Positions 18,453-27,526 of a stretch of 64,000 nucleotides of DNA are shown here, in pieces. Both the position numbers and the translations under genes were made by a program. How positions within the stretch are numbered: the first letter of the stretch is position 1; every line of letters starts with the position of its first letter. The stretch lies in NCBI RefSeq assembly GCF_947499215.1, contig NZ_CANMNI010000003.1, positions 310,001 through 374,000 of the forward strand, read 5' to 3'. This DNA comes from an uncultured Pontibacter sp. (lineage in GTDB: Bacteria; Bacteroidota; Bacteroidia; Cytophagales; Hymenobacteraceae). The notes under the pieces are model-generated. The model was not told where the DNA came from, searched no databases, and saw nothing but the letters and a program-made list of their open reading frames with translations.

Positions 18453-19757
18453 TCAGGATTCAAATGAAACTACAAAAGCAGTATGGCCTAAACTGTTGGG
18501 CGCCAACGAGAAAGAAAATCCATGGCTCATTAAAATTTCCCGAATCATGGTCAACCCGATGCCCTGCCCGGTCTCTTTGGTGCTGAAGAAAGGTGTGAAC
18601 AGCTGTGGGCGCACGTGCTCCGGGATACCTTCTCCATCGTCTGTTATAGTGAGGCAGGCAGGGTGCTGTTGCAGCTCTACCCAGATGTGTCCGTTCTCTT
18701 GCACAGCCTCCATGGCGTTTTTCAGAATATTGAGTAAGGCCTGCTCCATCTGCTGCTCGTCCATGGGTATAAGCAGGGGCGCATCAGGCAGTCGCATACA
18801 CATTTTGATATGCCGCTGCGCGAGCTGGGGCTGCATGAGGCGCTCCAGCCGGTGTAGCAGGTCCTGCACCGTAACTTGTTTCCTGTTGGGAGGTGGAAGG
18901 CGCACCACATCAGCGAAATTGGCCATGAACTTGCTCAGGTTGGCATTCCGGTCAATGGCCACCTGCAGGGCGTATGTAAAGTCTTCGCGCTGGTCTTCGG
19001 CGATCTGTGAGGTATAGAACTGTACCGAATCGAGGATGGAGTTGATGGCGCCGGTGGAGTTGTTCACTTCATGCGACATCATCCGAATCACCTTCTCGTA
19101 GGCCTGTCGCTCATTTTTGATGATGGCTTCTGTCAATTCCTCTATTAATATAAAGGCCCGCTGGAAACCCCGGTCTATGAATTGGGCCCGGTGGCAGCGG
19201 TAGGTGCGTATGCCGTTCATCCGGAAGGTATGCGACTGGCCGAGCTGCACTTGCACCAGTTCCCTTGCCCAAGCCTCCGGCAGGCTGCCTAGGGGTGTGC
19301 CTACTAGCTGCTGCGCTTTCTGATTGATAAAACGCTCCGCCGCCGGATTGATACTGTCTATGTTATTATCGAAGTCGAGCAGGATGATGCCGGCGGGGGA
19401 GGCCTGTATGATCTTTGCGAGCAGGAAGTGCTTTTCGGCTTGGGCCACACGCTCCTGCCGCAACTGCTCGATCATACGGTTGTACACGTCCACCAGCTCG
19501 TCTAGCTCTTGCTGTCCCACCGGCACAAATTTGGTGGAGAAGTCTTTGTCGCGGATGGATTCTATTCCTGCCCGGATCAGGTTGAGTGGCTTAAAAAAAG
19601 CACTATACAGCTGCACGGTAATAATGACCGAGACCAGCACGAGCACCTCCATACCTATGAACAGGAGTTTGTTTTCCTGCAGCAGGAAATAGGCCATGGC
19701 TGCCAGCAGACCATGCACCACGACCGCAAAGAGGATGAACTTAGTCCTGAGATTCAT
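18453..19757 (-). CDS. Sensor histidine kinase, NtrB/NtrY-like
   Basis: This 434-aa membrane kinase is partner of the sigma-54 response regulator encoded just upstream. Parts: two transmembrane helices (about 5-24 and 30-50) with almost no periplasmic domain, a HAMP-like linker (about 55-110), a PAS domain (about 115-210, 'IILLDFDNNIDSINPAAERFI'), an H-box 'MMSHEVNNSTGAINS' and an HATPase_c domain ('ALLNILKNAMEA', 'ITDDGEGIPE', 'STKETGQGIGLTMI'). I prefer the ATG at 19757 (MNLRTKF), which overlaps the regulator stop by 17 bp; the longer frame to 19799 adds 14 residues that lie entirely inside the regulator gene. The absence of a large sensor domain suggests sensing at or within the membrane, fitting envelope or membrane stress. 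This last point is inference. Confidence 0.88.
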   Translation of the reverse strand: MNLRTKFILFAVVVHGLLAAMAYFLLQENKLLFIGMEVLVLVSVIITVQLYSAFFKPLNLIRAGIESIRDKDFSTKFVPVGQQELDELVDVYNRMIEQLRQERVAQAEKHFLLAKIIQASPAGIILLDFDNNIDSINPAAERFINQKAQQLVGTPLGSLPEAWARELVQVQLGQSHTFRMNGIRTYRCHRAQFIDRGFQRAFILIEELTEAIIKNERQAYEKVIRMMSHEVNNSTGAINSILDSVQFYTSQIAEDQREDFTYALQVAIDRNANLSKFMANFADVVRLPPPNRKQVTVQDLLHRLERLMQPQLAQRHIKMCMRLPDAPLLIPMDEQQMEQALLNILKNAMEAVQENGHIWVELQQHPACLTITDDGEGIPEHVRPQLFTPFFSTKETGQGIGLTMIREILMSHGFSFSLAPNSLGHTAFVVSFES

Positions 19758-21120
19758 ACGGGATGCCGAACTTTTCGAGGCGACGGTACAGAGCGGCACG
19801 GCTTAGGCCCAGTGCCCGGGCCACTTTGCTGATGTTGTTGTGGTAATAGGCCATCGATTTTTTGATCATGGAAGCTTCGAGCTCTTCCAGCGTCATGGTG
19901 CCTACGGCTGGCAACGCTTTGTCACCCACCTTCACAGGACCATGCTGCGCCTGTGCCTGAAAATCTTCGGCTCTGAGTACCTCATTCTCCGCCACCAGCA
20001 CTGTGCGCTCCACAAGGTTTTTGAGTTCGCGGATGTTGCCCGGGAAGGGGAGCTCCTTCAGCCATTGCAAGGCTTTAGGGTTTATTTCTAAATCAGGGCG
20101 GTGGTAGGTTTTTTTCAGGTTCTCGACAAAGAACTGCACCAGCAGCGGGATGTCATCAGATCGCTCCCGCAGGGCAGGTATACGCACCTTGATCAGGTTG
20201 ATGCGGTAAAAGAGATCTTCGCGAAACTTGCCTTCCTCGACCAACTGCTCCAAGTTGCGGTTGGTGGCGCAAACCACTCGGATGTCGAGCTTGCGGGAGC
20301 GGCTGTCGCCCAGCACCTCGTAAGTTCGGTCCTGCAGCACCCGCAGGAGCTTTACCTGACTGTTCATGTCCAGCTCACCGATCTCGTCGAGGAAGATGGT
20401 GCCTTTGTTTGCCATCTCAAATCGACCCACACGGTCGGCTTTGGCGTCGGTAAAGGCACCCCGCTTGTGGCCGAACATCTCGCTCTCAAATAGGCTAGAC
20501 GAGATGCCTCCTAGGTTCACCTTTACAAAAGGTTGGGATTTGCGGAGACTGTTGCGGTGCACCGCCTCCGCTATCAACTCCTTGCCCGTACCGCTCTCGC
20601 CCTCTATCAGCACCGAGGCATCAGTGGGGGCGATCTGGCCGATCCGCTTCAGAATCTGCAACAGGTGCGGGTCCTGCCCTACAATGTTCTTGAAATCATA
20701 CTGCTGGTCCAGCTTTTTGCGGCTCAGGCCTTCTTCTTTTCCGGTAGCCTGCTGCGATAGACTCAAAGCCGTGCGCACGGACTGCATCAGATAGTCGTTG
20801 CTCCAAGGCTTGGTGATAAAATCGGCGGCGCCGGCACGCATGCCCTCCACCGCCAAGCTAATAGAGCCCCAGCCCGTGATCAGAATGACGGGCACCTGCG
20901 GCAGTAGCTCCCTGAACTGCCCGAGCAGTAGCAGACCGTCGTGCCCCGAAGTCTCAATGGAGAAGTTCATGTCCATGATCACCAGCTGCGGTTCCTGCTG
21001 TCGGGCAAGTTCCAGCGCCTCGCGGGGTGAGGCGGCCTCTTTGGTCTTGAAACCCTGCTGCTTGAGCAGGATGCCAAGTGAGGCGCGAACCGCAATATCA
21101 TCGTCTATAATCAGGATCAT
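19741..21120 (-). CDS. Sigma-54-dependent response regulator, NtrC family
   Basis: This 459-aa protein has a receiver domain (about 1-115; acidic pair 'IDDD', phospho-acceptor in 'VIMDMNF', 'LITGWGS'), an AAA+ domain (about 145-380; Walker A 'GESGTGKE', Walker B 'GTIFLDEIGE', Arg-finger region) and a C-terminal Fis-type helix-turn-helix (about 415-459, 'ARALGLSRAALYRRLEKFG'). The sigma-54 contact loop reads GAFTDA rather than GAFTGA. It sits between the ABC permease genes and its kinase gene, and the whole block appears to be one operon with a sigma-54-like promoter in front. This suggests that the regulator controls its own transporter operon. Confidence 0.92.
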   Translation of the reverse strand: MILIIDDDIAVRASLGILLKQQGFKTKEAASPREALELARQQEPQLVIMDMNFSIETSGHDGLLLLGQFRELLPQVPVILITGWGSISLAVEGMRAGAADFITKPWSNDYLMQSVRTALSLSQQATGKEEGLSRKKLDQQYDFKNIVGQDPHLLQILKRIGQIAPTDASVLIEGESGTGKELIAEAVHRNSLRKSQPFVKVNLGGISSSLFESEMFGHKRGAFTDAKADRVGRFEMANKGTIFLDEIGELDMNSQVKLLRVLQDRTYEVLGDSRSRKLDIRVVCATNRNLEQLVEEGKFREDLFYRINLIKVRIPALRERSDDIPLLVQFFVENLKKTYHRPDLEINPKALQWLKELPFPGNIRELKNLVERTVLVAENEVLRAEDFQAQAQHGPVKVGDKALPAVGTMTLEELEASMIKKSMAYYHNNISKVARALGLSRAALYRRLEKFGIPYESQD

Positions 21121-21176
21121 GAGGCTGGAGTTATCGAGTCAGGTATAAAGATAAATTTTTTAGGTATAAATTGCTA

Positions 21177-22355
21177 TTACTCTTCATGCAGGGCAATGGC
21201 CGGATGAATGGCTGCAGCTTGGCGGCTTGGGTAGAAAGCACAACCCATAACCAGCAGGTAGATGATGCTGACCGCCATACCTAGCGCAATGAAATACACC
21301 GCCGACTCAACCTCAAATACCTGCAACAGCGGAAACTGCACGGCAAAAGCCACTCCCAGTAGCAGGCTAAAGGTGGCTAGCACCAGCACCTCGCCGATAA
21401 ACTGGCGATAAATCTGTCCAGAAGAGGCGCCCATGGCACGCCGCAGCCCGATTTCCCCGTTGCGACGGCTGATGTTATACCACAGCACCCCGAACAGGCC
21501 AAGTGCCACGTTGAAGATCAGGAAGCTGCAGACCACTGCCAGTGCGATCAGAGGCACTATGGCGAGCTTTGACTTATTCTGACGCATCTTTTCGAGAGTA
21601 GATACCTCCAGCGTCCAGTCTTTGGTTATACCTGACAGCTCTTTTACCATCTTTTCCTCAAAGGCTACGCCTGTTCCCCGCTTCACCCGAATCAGGAGCT
21701 CACCGTAAAAAGCGTTCTCATTTTTTGGCAGATCAATACGGACAAAGAAGCCCGGCTCTTCAGCTGTGTACTCACTGCTCGGTCGGTAATGTTCTACTAT
21801 GCCAACCACTTGGTAATTTAAAGAGTCGTTTCTAGGTATAAGCTTCCCTAAAGGATCTTCTCCTTCAAACAATTGTTGTTGTAGTGCCCTGTTAATGACG
21901 ATCGGCTGGTGATGAGAGGCGTCGTCTTGTCGCCCAAACCAACGGCCTTGGCTCACCTGCACCTGCATGACTTCTTTAAAATCGTCCTGCACCAAGTACT
22001 CATTGGCCATTATTTCTTTCTGACCATAAGCAAGGTTATTGTTCATTTGACTGAATGCAAAAGGTGCATTGCTGGTAGTCAGCGCCACGCTTTCCACCTC
22101 CTGAAAAGCTTTGGTGCGTTGCAGTACCTGCTCTAGGTTCTGGCGGTTAAGCTCCGTCGAGTCGGAAGCGGGGCGCATTGTCAGCAGCCAGACGTTCTCG
22201 TGCTCAAAGCCAAGCGGTTTGCTGTAGTTGCGCACATTGTGCACGACTAAACTCAAGACTGCGAAGAGCACCAGAAAGCAGAAGAAAATCTCGGTGATCA
22301 GCAGGAAATTACTCTTCTTCCTGTTCCAGATCAGTTTAAATAGATGGCGTATCAT
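21177..22355 (-). CDS. ABC transporter permease, FtsX/MacB type (second)
   Basis: This 392-aa protein has one N-terminal transmembrane helix, a MacB-like periplasmic domain (about 45-260; 'GRWFGRQDD', 'PLGKLIPRNDSLNYQVVGIVE') and three C-terminal helices of the FtsX domain, including 'ISRRNGEIGLRRAMGASSGQIYRQF'. It overlaps the preceding permease gene by 4 bp, indicating translational coupling. Likely it forms a heterodimer with that permease in a tripartite export or lipoprotein-type machine. Confidence 0.88.
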   Translation of the reverse strand: MIRHLFKLIWNRKKSNFLLITEIFFCFLVLFAVLSLVVHNVRNYSKPLGFEHENVWLLTMRPASDSTELNRQNLEQVLQRTKAFQEVESVALTTSNAPFAFSQMNNNLAYGQKEIMANEYLVQDDFKEVMQVQVSQGRWFGRQDDASHHQPIVINRALQQQLFEGEDPLGKLIPRNDSLNYQVVGIVEHYRPSSEYTAEEPGFFVRIDLPKNENAFYGELLIRVKRGTGVAFEEKMVKELSGITKDWTLEVSTLEKMRQNKSKLAIVPLIALAVVCSFLIFNVALGLFGVLWYNISRRNGEIGLRRAMGASSGQIYRQFIGEVLVLATFSLLLGVAFAVQFPLLQVFEVESAVYFIALGMAVSIIYLLVMGCAFYPSRQAAAIHPAIALHEE

Positions 22356-23596
22356 TTTGTGCCTCCTTTCAGTGCCTCTACGGCTTTTAAGCGTGACATT
22401 TTATAAGCGGGGTATACCCCGGAGAATAAACCAAAAACAAGGCTCAGCAGCAGGCCCCAAGCAAACACCCGAAGATTAAGCCCCAGATCAGCATATACAA
22501 TTACGCCACTGTCGTTGATAATCTTTAGCACGGCTGCAGACAGCAGAAAGCCCAAGATGCCACCTAAGAGTGTCAGAAAAACGTTCTCGACGATGAACTG
22601 CCCGATAATAGTGGAAGAGGAGGCCCCGAATGCTTTTCGTACACCGATTTCGGAAGAACGCTCCATGATGCGGCTTATGTTGATGCTAACCAAGTTAATG
22701 GTAGGCAGCAGCATAAAGAGAAATATGAGACCTGCCAGTACAGTATAAAGCATGCTCAGTCCGGCTTCCTGACCTCTTCCTAAAAAGGTGCGCGCAAAAC
22801 TCTCTAGTATCGTGTCAGGAAAAGAATAAAGCTCAGTTCCCTGCTCGGGATGCTGGCGCTCAGCATGTTGCATCATGGCTGCATACTCCTCTTTTATTTT
22901 AGGTATGTCTGCGGAGTTTTTAGCCTTGATGGTGGCAAAGTAGCTGCCGTGCAGTCTCGCTTTGTTGAAATCCTGACTACGCAACGAGATTGGAACCCAT
23001 ACATCGGCGTAGGAGTGAAGACGCAGCACAGGCACATCTTCCACCACACCCACAACACGATAGGTCACTTGGTCCAACACAATGTCTTTCCCGACAACCT
23101 TACTAGAGCCAAAATACTGTTTGCGCGTGCTCTCGTTAATCACAGCCACACGGCTCGCTCCGTCTACTTCCTGTTGGCCAAATGGGGCGCCCTCCAGAAA
23201 GTTGAAATCCAGAATATCCCAAAACGCCTGATCGGTATGCTTGAGATCAAGCGCCAGTTTGCGGTTATTGACATAACTATTGACTGTCCTAAACACCGAG
23301 TTGATGGAGACATTTTCGGGCGTCTGCAGGGTGCGGACGTTATTGTGAAGGAAGTGGTAGCTGGGCGGGCCGCTCGTCATAAAGCCGCCTTCCTGTTTCT
23401 GCTCTCGCATGGTGTTCACGAAAAGCAGTTTATCCATTTCCCGTTCTGGCATTTGCGGACCAAAAGCATGGTCAAAAAGGGAGGTGGCCACCATGAGCAC
23501 CATCAGTGTGAAACTGATGCCGAAGAGGCTGATGAAGGTGAAGAACTTGCGCCGCAAGAGCACCTTCCAAGCTATTTTGATGTAGTTCTTGAGCAT
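22352..23596 (-). CDS. ABC transporter permease, FtsX/MacB type (first)
   Basis: This 414-aa protein has the same layout as its neighbour: N-terminal helix (about 20-40), periplasmic MacB core domain ('VVGKDIVLDQVTYRVVGVVEDVP'), and three C-terminal helices with the conserved 'MERSSEIGVRKAFGASSSTIIGQF'. The gap to the ATPase gene is 3 bp and the overlap with the second permease gene is 4 bp. Two half-permeases plus one ATPase, an adaptor and a TolC protein match MacAB-TolC-like efflux systems of Bacteroidota. Confidence 0.88.
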   Translation of the reverse strand: MLKNYIKIAWKVLLRRKFFTFISLFGISFTLMVLMVATSLFDHAFGPQMPEREMDKLLFVNTMREQKQEGGFMTSGPPSYHFLHNNVRTLQTPENVSINSVFRTVNSYVNNRKLALDLKHTDQAFWDILDFNFLEGAPFGQQEVDGASRVAVINESTRKQYFGSSKVVGKDIVLDQVTYRVVGVVEDVPVLRLHSYADVWVPISLRSQDFNKARLHGSYFATIKAKNSADIPKIKEEYAAMMQHAERQHPEQGTELYSFPDTILESFARTFLGRGQEAGLSMLYTVLAGLIFLFMLLPTINLVSINISRIMERSSEIGVRKAFGASSSTIIGQFIVENVFLTLLGGILGFLLSAAVLKIINDSGVIVYADLGLNLRVFAWGLLLSLVFGLFSGVYPAYKMSRLKAVEALKGGTK

Positions 23597-23599
23597 GGC

Positions 23600-24304
23600 C
23601 TATACCTTTTGAAATTCGTGCGTGGCAGTTTTGGCATCGGATACCTGCTGCCCGTCAAAGAAGCGGATCAGGCGCTCGGTCTTGTGGGCCATGTTCTCGT
23701 CGTGCGTCACCATCACGATGGTAGTGCCATCCACACTGTTCAACTGGAGTAGGATGTTCATAATCTCTTCGCCCATCACGGAGTCGAGGTTACCCGTTGG
23801 TTCGTCGGCCAGTATGATCTCGGGCTGACCGATGAGTGCGCGGGCAATGGCCACCCGCTGGCGTTGGCCGCCGGAGAGTTGGCTCGGGTAGTGCTTGGTG
23901 CGGGCGCTTAGTCCCACTTTCTCCAGTGCCGTCAGAGCAAGTCTTCTGGTTTCGGCAGCTGATACGCCGCTGCGGTAGAGGAGGGGCAGTTCTACATTGT
24001 CGAGCACACTGAGGTCGTTGATGAGGTGATAGCTCTGGAAAACAAACCCGATCTTCTGGTTTCGCAGCTGTGACAGTTCCTTGTCTCTATACCTGCCGAT
24101 GGGCGTGCCGTCTATCTCTACCAGCCCATTGGTGGGCTCGTCTAGAAGGCCCATGATATTGAGCAGCGTACTTTTGCCGCAACCCGACGGACCCATGATG
24201 GACACAAACTCCCCTTTGGGAATGTGCAGGTTGACATTGTGCAGGGCTACCGTCTCAATGGTCTTGGTCTGGTAGACTTTTTCGATGTTCTTTAACGTGA
24301 TCAT
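23600..24304 (-). CDS. ABC transporter ATP-binding protein, MacB/LolD type
   Basis: This 234-aa ATPase has a Walker A 'GPSGCGKST', Q-loop 'FVFQSYHLI', signature 'LSGGQRQRVAIARAL', Walker B 'ILADEPTGNLDS' and H-loop 'MVTHDENMA'. This set is typical for the MacB/LolD/FtsE subfamily that powers mechanotransmission rather than direct substrate passage. It is the third gene of the efflux operon, following TolC after 123 bp that hold half of an inverted repeat element. Confidence 0.93.
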   Translation of the reverse strand: MITLKNIEKVYQTKTIETVALHNVNLHIPKGEFVSIMGPSGCGKSTLLNIMGLLDEPTNGLVEIDGTPIGRYRDKELSQLRNQKIGFVFQSYHLINDLSVLDNVELPLLYRSGVSAAETRRLALTALEKVGLSARTKHYPSQLSGGQRQRVAIARALIGQPEIILADEPTGNLDSVMGEEIMNILLQLNSVDGTTIVMVTHDENMAHKTERLIRFFDGQQVSDAKTATHEFQKV

Positions 24305-24318
24305 AGTTTTGTGTTTTT

Positions 24319-24476
24319 ACCCCTCCCCAGCCCTCCCCTAAAAACAGGGGAGGGAGCTAAGTTAGAAGTTTATAATTTATAGGTTTTTACATCATTTAAA
24401 TCACTCATATTAGTGTGTTAGCATAATTCATTTTCCAACTCCCTCCCCTGTTCTTAGGGGAGGGCCGGGGAGGGGT
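24319..24476. repeat. G-rich inverted-repeat element reaching into the TolC gene
   Basis: Two 37-bp arms (24319-24355 and 24440-24476) are inverted copies with 35 of 37 matching positions, separated by 84 bp. One arm lies between tolC and the ATPase gene. The other is inside the tolC frame and encodes its last residues. Each arm contains four close G-tracts (GGGGAGGG, two bases, GGGGAGGGG) able in principle to form a G-quadruplex on one strand. The layout resembles a MITE- or REP-like dispersed element. No other copy was noticed in the window. Confidence 0.75.
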
Positions 24477-25924
24477 TGCTGTTCCTCAAAATCATAAAGC
24501 GTCAATTGCCTCAAGGTATAGTGCGCTATCCAGAAGGAGCTGAGTGAGGCGATGTGGGCGCGCCGAGCTTGGTCTTTCTCGCTTAGGGCGATGTTTAGGT
24601 CCGTGATGCTGATGCGGCCGATCACGAAGGTGTTTTTGGCGATCTCGTAGCGCTCTGCCGCAATAGCATCGGCTTCGGCGGTGGTAGCGAGACGGGCTTT
24701 GAGAGTGTTGTATTGGTTCACCTGCGTGAGCACGGCCTGTTCAAAATTGGCTTCCTCCTGATCCACGGTGTACTGCACCAGTTGTTTGTTCAGCTCCGCC
24801 ACTTTGTAGATCGAGCGCTGCCGGCCCCAGTCCATGATCGGCATCGTAAAACCGATGCGGGCTCGCTGCTGGTTTTCAGGATGGGTATAGATATCTGTAA
24901 AAGAAGCCCCTCTGTTTGTCAGTCCAAAAGTGGCGAAGAGGCTGGCGTTTAGTCCGTTGTCACCTTTGGCTTTGGCGACCAGTCCTTCCGCTTCCAGCAG
25001 CCTTCTGCTGAAATTCAGACTCTCTTTTCGGTTCTTCTTTGCTTCTGCCAACGCCGGTACAGCCTCCACAATGCCAGCCGGTATACCTTCCGGTGTGCGC
25101 AATCGCAGCTCGTCGGTGTCTTTCATGCCGATGTAAGTCTTCAGGGCGAGGGCGGCGGTCTGCTGATCCAGCGCGGCCTGCGCCATGGCCAGTTCGGCGT
25201 TGAGCACGGCTAACCTCAGCTGCAACAGATCGTTTTTGGAAAGGCGACCCAGTTTATATTTTTCGTTGGCGATCTGGTAAAGCGTGTCGTTATTTGACTG
25301 GTTCTTGCTGGCGATACTGTGGTTGGTCTGAGCCAGCAAGAGGTCAAAGTAGAGCTCGGTGGCTTTCACAGCTACCTGCTCGCGCTCTTCCAGAAATTTG
25401 CGCTGAGACTCTTGGTATCTGAGCGGCTCAATCTTTTTAGCCCAAGCTAGCTCATTGTAGGCAAACATTGGCTGCTCGATACCGATAATGGCAGGGTTAC
25501 CATTGTAGCGGGTCTGGCCACGGTCAAAGTCATCGAAACGCTGCATCAGCGAAGTCACAAACACTCGCCCGCCTGTCGGACCTATTACTTGGCTCAGGCT
25601 CAGTCCCAGTTCGGAGTTGTTGATTGACACCGGTTTGAAATCGGTGGTGCCGTCGGGTTGCGTAACCGGCATAATCGTGCGGCTGAAATCGGGTAGCGTT
25701 CCAGTTAGGCCGAGTTGTGGACGGTACTCAGACTTAAAGCTACGCCACTGCCAATAGCTGTTTTCCCGGCTAGTCTCTGCCTGCCGCGCCGCTGCTGACT
25801 GCTCCTGCGCCAAGGCAATCACCTCCTGCAGGTCCATTTGGCGAACTGCAGGCTGTGCCATACCTTGCACGCAGGGCAGAAGCATCATCACAAACAACAA
25901 ACAAAATAGGTATAGCTTTTTCAT
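24428..25924 (-). CDS. TolC family outer membrane efflux protein
   Basis: This 498-aa protein from the ATG at 25924 (MKKLYLF) has a signal peptide cut near 'VQGMAQ'; an in-frame start 24 bp earlier is less likely. Two OEP repeats of long alpha-helices are visible ('LQEVIALAQEQSAAARQAE...', 'YKLGRLSKNDLLQLRLAVLNAELAMAQAALDQQ', then 'KGDNGLNASLFATFGLTNRG' and the equatorial 'FVIGRISITDLNIAL'). It forms the outer membrane exit duct for the efflux system encoded around it. The last 15 residues (PLPGPPLRTGEGVGK) come from the G-rich repeat arm and replace or extend the usual end, which is odd but probably tolerated at the periplasmic C-terminus. Confidence 0.9.
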   Translation of the reverse strand: MKKLYLFCLLFVMMLLPCVQGMAQPAVRQMDLQEVIALAQEQSAAARQAETSRENSYWQWRSFKSEYRPQLGLTGTLPDFSRTIMPVTQPDGTTDFKPVSINNSELGLSLSQVIGPTGGRVFVTSLMQRFDDFDRGQTRYNGNPAIIGIEQPMFAYNELAWAKKIEPLRYQESQRKFLEEREQVAVKATELYFDLLLAQTNHSIASKNQSNNDTLYQIANEKYKLGRLSKNDLLQLRLAVLNAELAMAQAALDQQTAALALKTYIGMKDTDELRLRTPEGIPAGIVEAVPALAEAKKNRKESLNFSRRLLEAEGLVAKAKGDNGLNASLFATFGLTNRGASFTDIYTHPENQQRARIGFTMPIMDWGRQRSIYKVAELNKQLVQYTVDQEEANFEQAVLTQVNQYNTLKARLATTAEADAIAAERYEIAKNTFVIGRISITDLNIALSEKDQARRAHIASLSSFWIAHYTLRQLTLYDFEEQQPLPGPPLRTGEGVGK

Positions 25925-25977
25925 AGTTTTATTCTGTACATAAGACACAAGACTTCTTCCAACTAGTGACTCAGAAC

Positions 25978-27222
25978 TTATTCAATTTTGATTTTGTCGA
26001 GGTGCTGATATTCAGTCATATCTGAAATCACAATTTCATCACCGGCCATTACACCTGACTCCAGTTCCACAAAGTCCACGTTGCTGACCCCGATTTTCGC
26101 GTCCCTTCTGATAAGCTCACCTTCTTGCAGCACGTATACTTGTGGCTTGCCGGCGGACCTGAAGTAGGGGCCATTTTTCACACGAAGGGTATTAGGTTTA
26201 GAGACGGTACTCACATACACATCCACGCGCAAACTTGGTCGGAGCAGATGATGGGCTTTCTCTTCGAGCGCGACAAAGAAGGTGACGGTCCCGTTTTCGA
26301 CAGTCGGTTTAATAGAGGCGATTGTGCCTTTCAGGTCCGTGTCGTTAATGCGGACGTTGGCACTGCTGCCGACGCTGATCTGGTTGGCAAAGGCGTCTGA
26401 AATGGTAGCCTGCACCCGGTAGCTGCTCAGGTCAGCAAGTCGGGCGATGATGTCACCGGCGTTTACGTTGCTGCCGATCTCATACTTCACCCAAGTGATC
26501 ACGCCGGGCTGGGTGGCACGCACTTCTGCCTGTTGCATCTTGCGCTCCAGTTCTTCGATGGAGCGACTTTGCATGGCCAAGGTATAGCGCAACTCCTGTT
26601 CGTCGGCTTTGAGTAATTGGCGTTCCGTTACAATGTCGCGCTCGATCTGGTCCAGTTCCTGCTGCGCGATTTTTAGGTTCAGTTCGGCCTGCTTCACGCT
26701 CTCCTGCGTACCGCCGCCGATCTGGAGCAGGTACTTCTCATCTTCTAGCTGGGCCTGCAGACTACTCACCCGCATGCGCTTTATTTCCAGCTGCGATGCC
26801 AGTGCGTTGAGTTTCTTTTCGAGGTTCAGGTTGAGCTGCACCGTTTTGTGGCGGCTTTGTTCCTGCTCGTCTTTCAGCTTGTCGTAGGCCAGCTGGGTAT
26901 AGGCCCTGTCGAGCAGCAGGATTTGGTCGCCGGGCTGCACCTGCTCACCGGTGTTGTGCACCACCTGCTCGATGCGCGCCTGAATGGGGCTGGTGATCAC
27001 CTGCTCATGCTCCGGTACCACCGTGCCTGAAGCCGTGATGGTCGCCACCACCGGTCCTTCTTCTACTATTGCGGTTCGGAGTTCAGCGCTGGCAATGCTC
27101 GGGGCAATGAGGCTTCGAAAGCCAAACACAGCGGCTACCACGAGGGTAACTGCTATACCTATTTGCCAGATGCGTTTCCGCTTCTGGGCTTGTCTGGCGC
27201 TGGCTGATAATTCACGATCCAT
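25978..27222 (-). CDS. Periplasmic adaptor protein, HlyD/MacA family
   Basis: This 414-aa adaptor has one N-terminal transmembrane anchor (about 20-38), a biotinyl-lipoyl half-motif ('GTVVPEHEQVITSPIQARIEQVV' then 'GDQILLLD'), a long coiled coil (about 110-225), the second lipoyl half ('VRATQPGVITWVKYEIGSNVNAGDIIARLAD') and beta-barrel and membrane-proximal domains to the end. It links the permeases to TolC. It is the first gene of the seven-gene operon and its start lies about 34 bp downstream of a sigma-54-like promoter. Confidence 0.9.
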   Translation of the reverse strand: MDRELSASARQAQKRKRIWQIGIAVTLVVAAVFGFRSLIAPSIASAELRTAIVEEGPVVATITASGTVVPEHEQVITSPIQARIEQVVHNTGEQVQPGDQILLLDRAYTQLAYDKLKDEQEQSRHKTVQLNLNLEKKLNALASQLEIKRMRVSSLQAQLEDEKYLLQIGGGTQESVKQAELNLKIAQQELDQIERDIVTERQLLKADEQELRYTLAMQSRSIEELERKMQQAEVRATQPGVITWVKYEIGSNVNAGDIIARLADLSSYRVQATISDAFANQISVGSSANVRINDTDLKGTIASIKPTVENGTVTFFVALEEKAHHLLRPSLRVDVYVSTVSKPNTLRVKNGPYFRSAGKPQVYVLQEGELIRRDAKIGVSNVDFVELESGVMAGDEIVISDMTEYQHLDKIKIE

Positions 27223-27526
27223 AGTTTTAAATTGGGTAATGCTCGTGAGGGTACAGCCAATTTAGATGCCAAATATGTATATAATTGATTTACAGCTATT
27301 TAAGTATTAAAATGCTGATTTTTAGGCGATTGGAAGTGTTCAGTAATGAACAGTTTGTGCGGTTTTGGGAGGGGAGAAATTCAATGTATAGAAGTGTAAT
27401 AAAAAGATAAGGCTATATATGAAAAATGTTATGACTTTTGACTAACATTAGCTTTACTTAGCGATGGTGCTAAGTTACAGTGAGTCTAAGCCCGTTATAA
27501 ATGCCTTTTGTACTTAAAGAAAAATT
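27223..27526. other. Divergent intergenic region between the efflux operon and a plus-strand gene
   Basis: The region is about 300 bp and AT-rich. It contains the sigma-54-like element on the minus strand. No clear -7 box was found for the plus-strand gene at 27527; 'TATGACTTTTG' near 27430 is one base off the correct spacing. No binding-site repeat for the activator was recognised. Confidence 0.5.
27256..27272 (-). promoter_or_regulatory. Sigma-54-like promoter of the efflux operon
   Basis: On the minus strand the sequence reads TTGGCATCTAAATTGGC. This matches the sigma-54 form TGGCA-C/T-N5-TTGC with GG at -24 and G at -12; the only weak point is G instead of C right after the -12 G. Transcription would start near 27245, giving a leader of about 24 nt before the ATG at 27222. 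The operon itself encodes an NtrC-type activator, which supports the assignment. Confidence 0.5.

Noticed and set aside
19741..19799. Possible frameshift or fusion between response regulator and kinase genes
   Set aside because: The overlap disappears when the kinase starts at the ATG at 19757, leaving a normal 17-bp coupling overlap.
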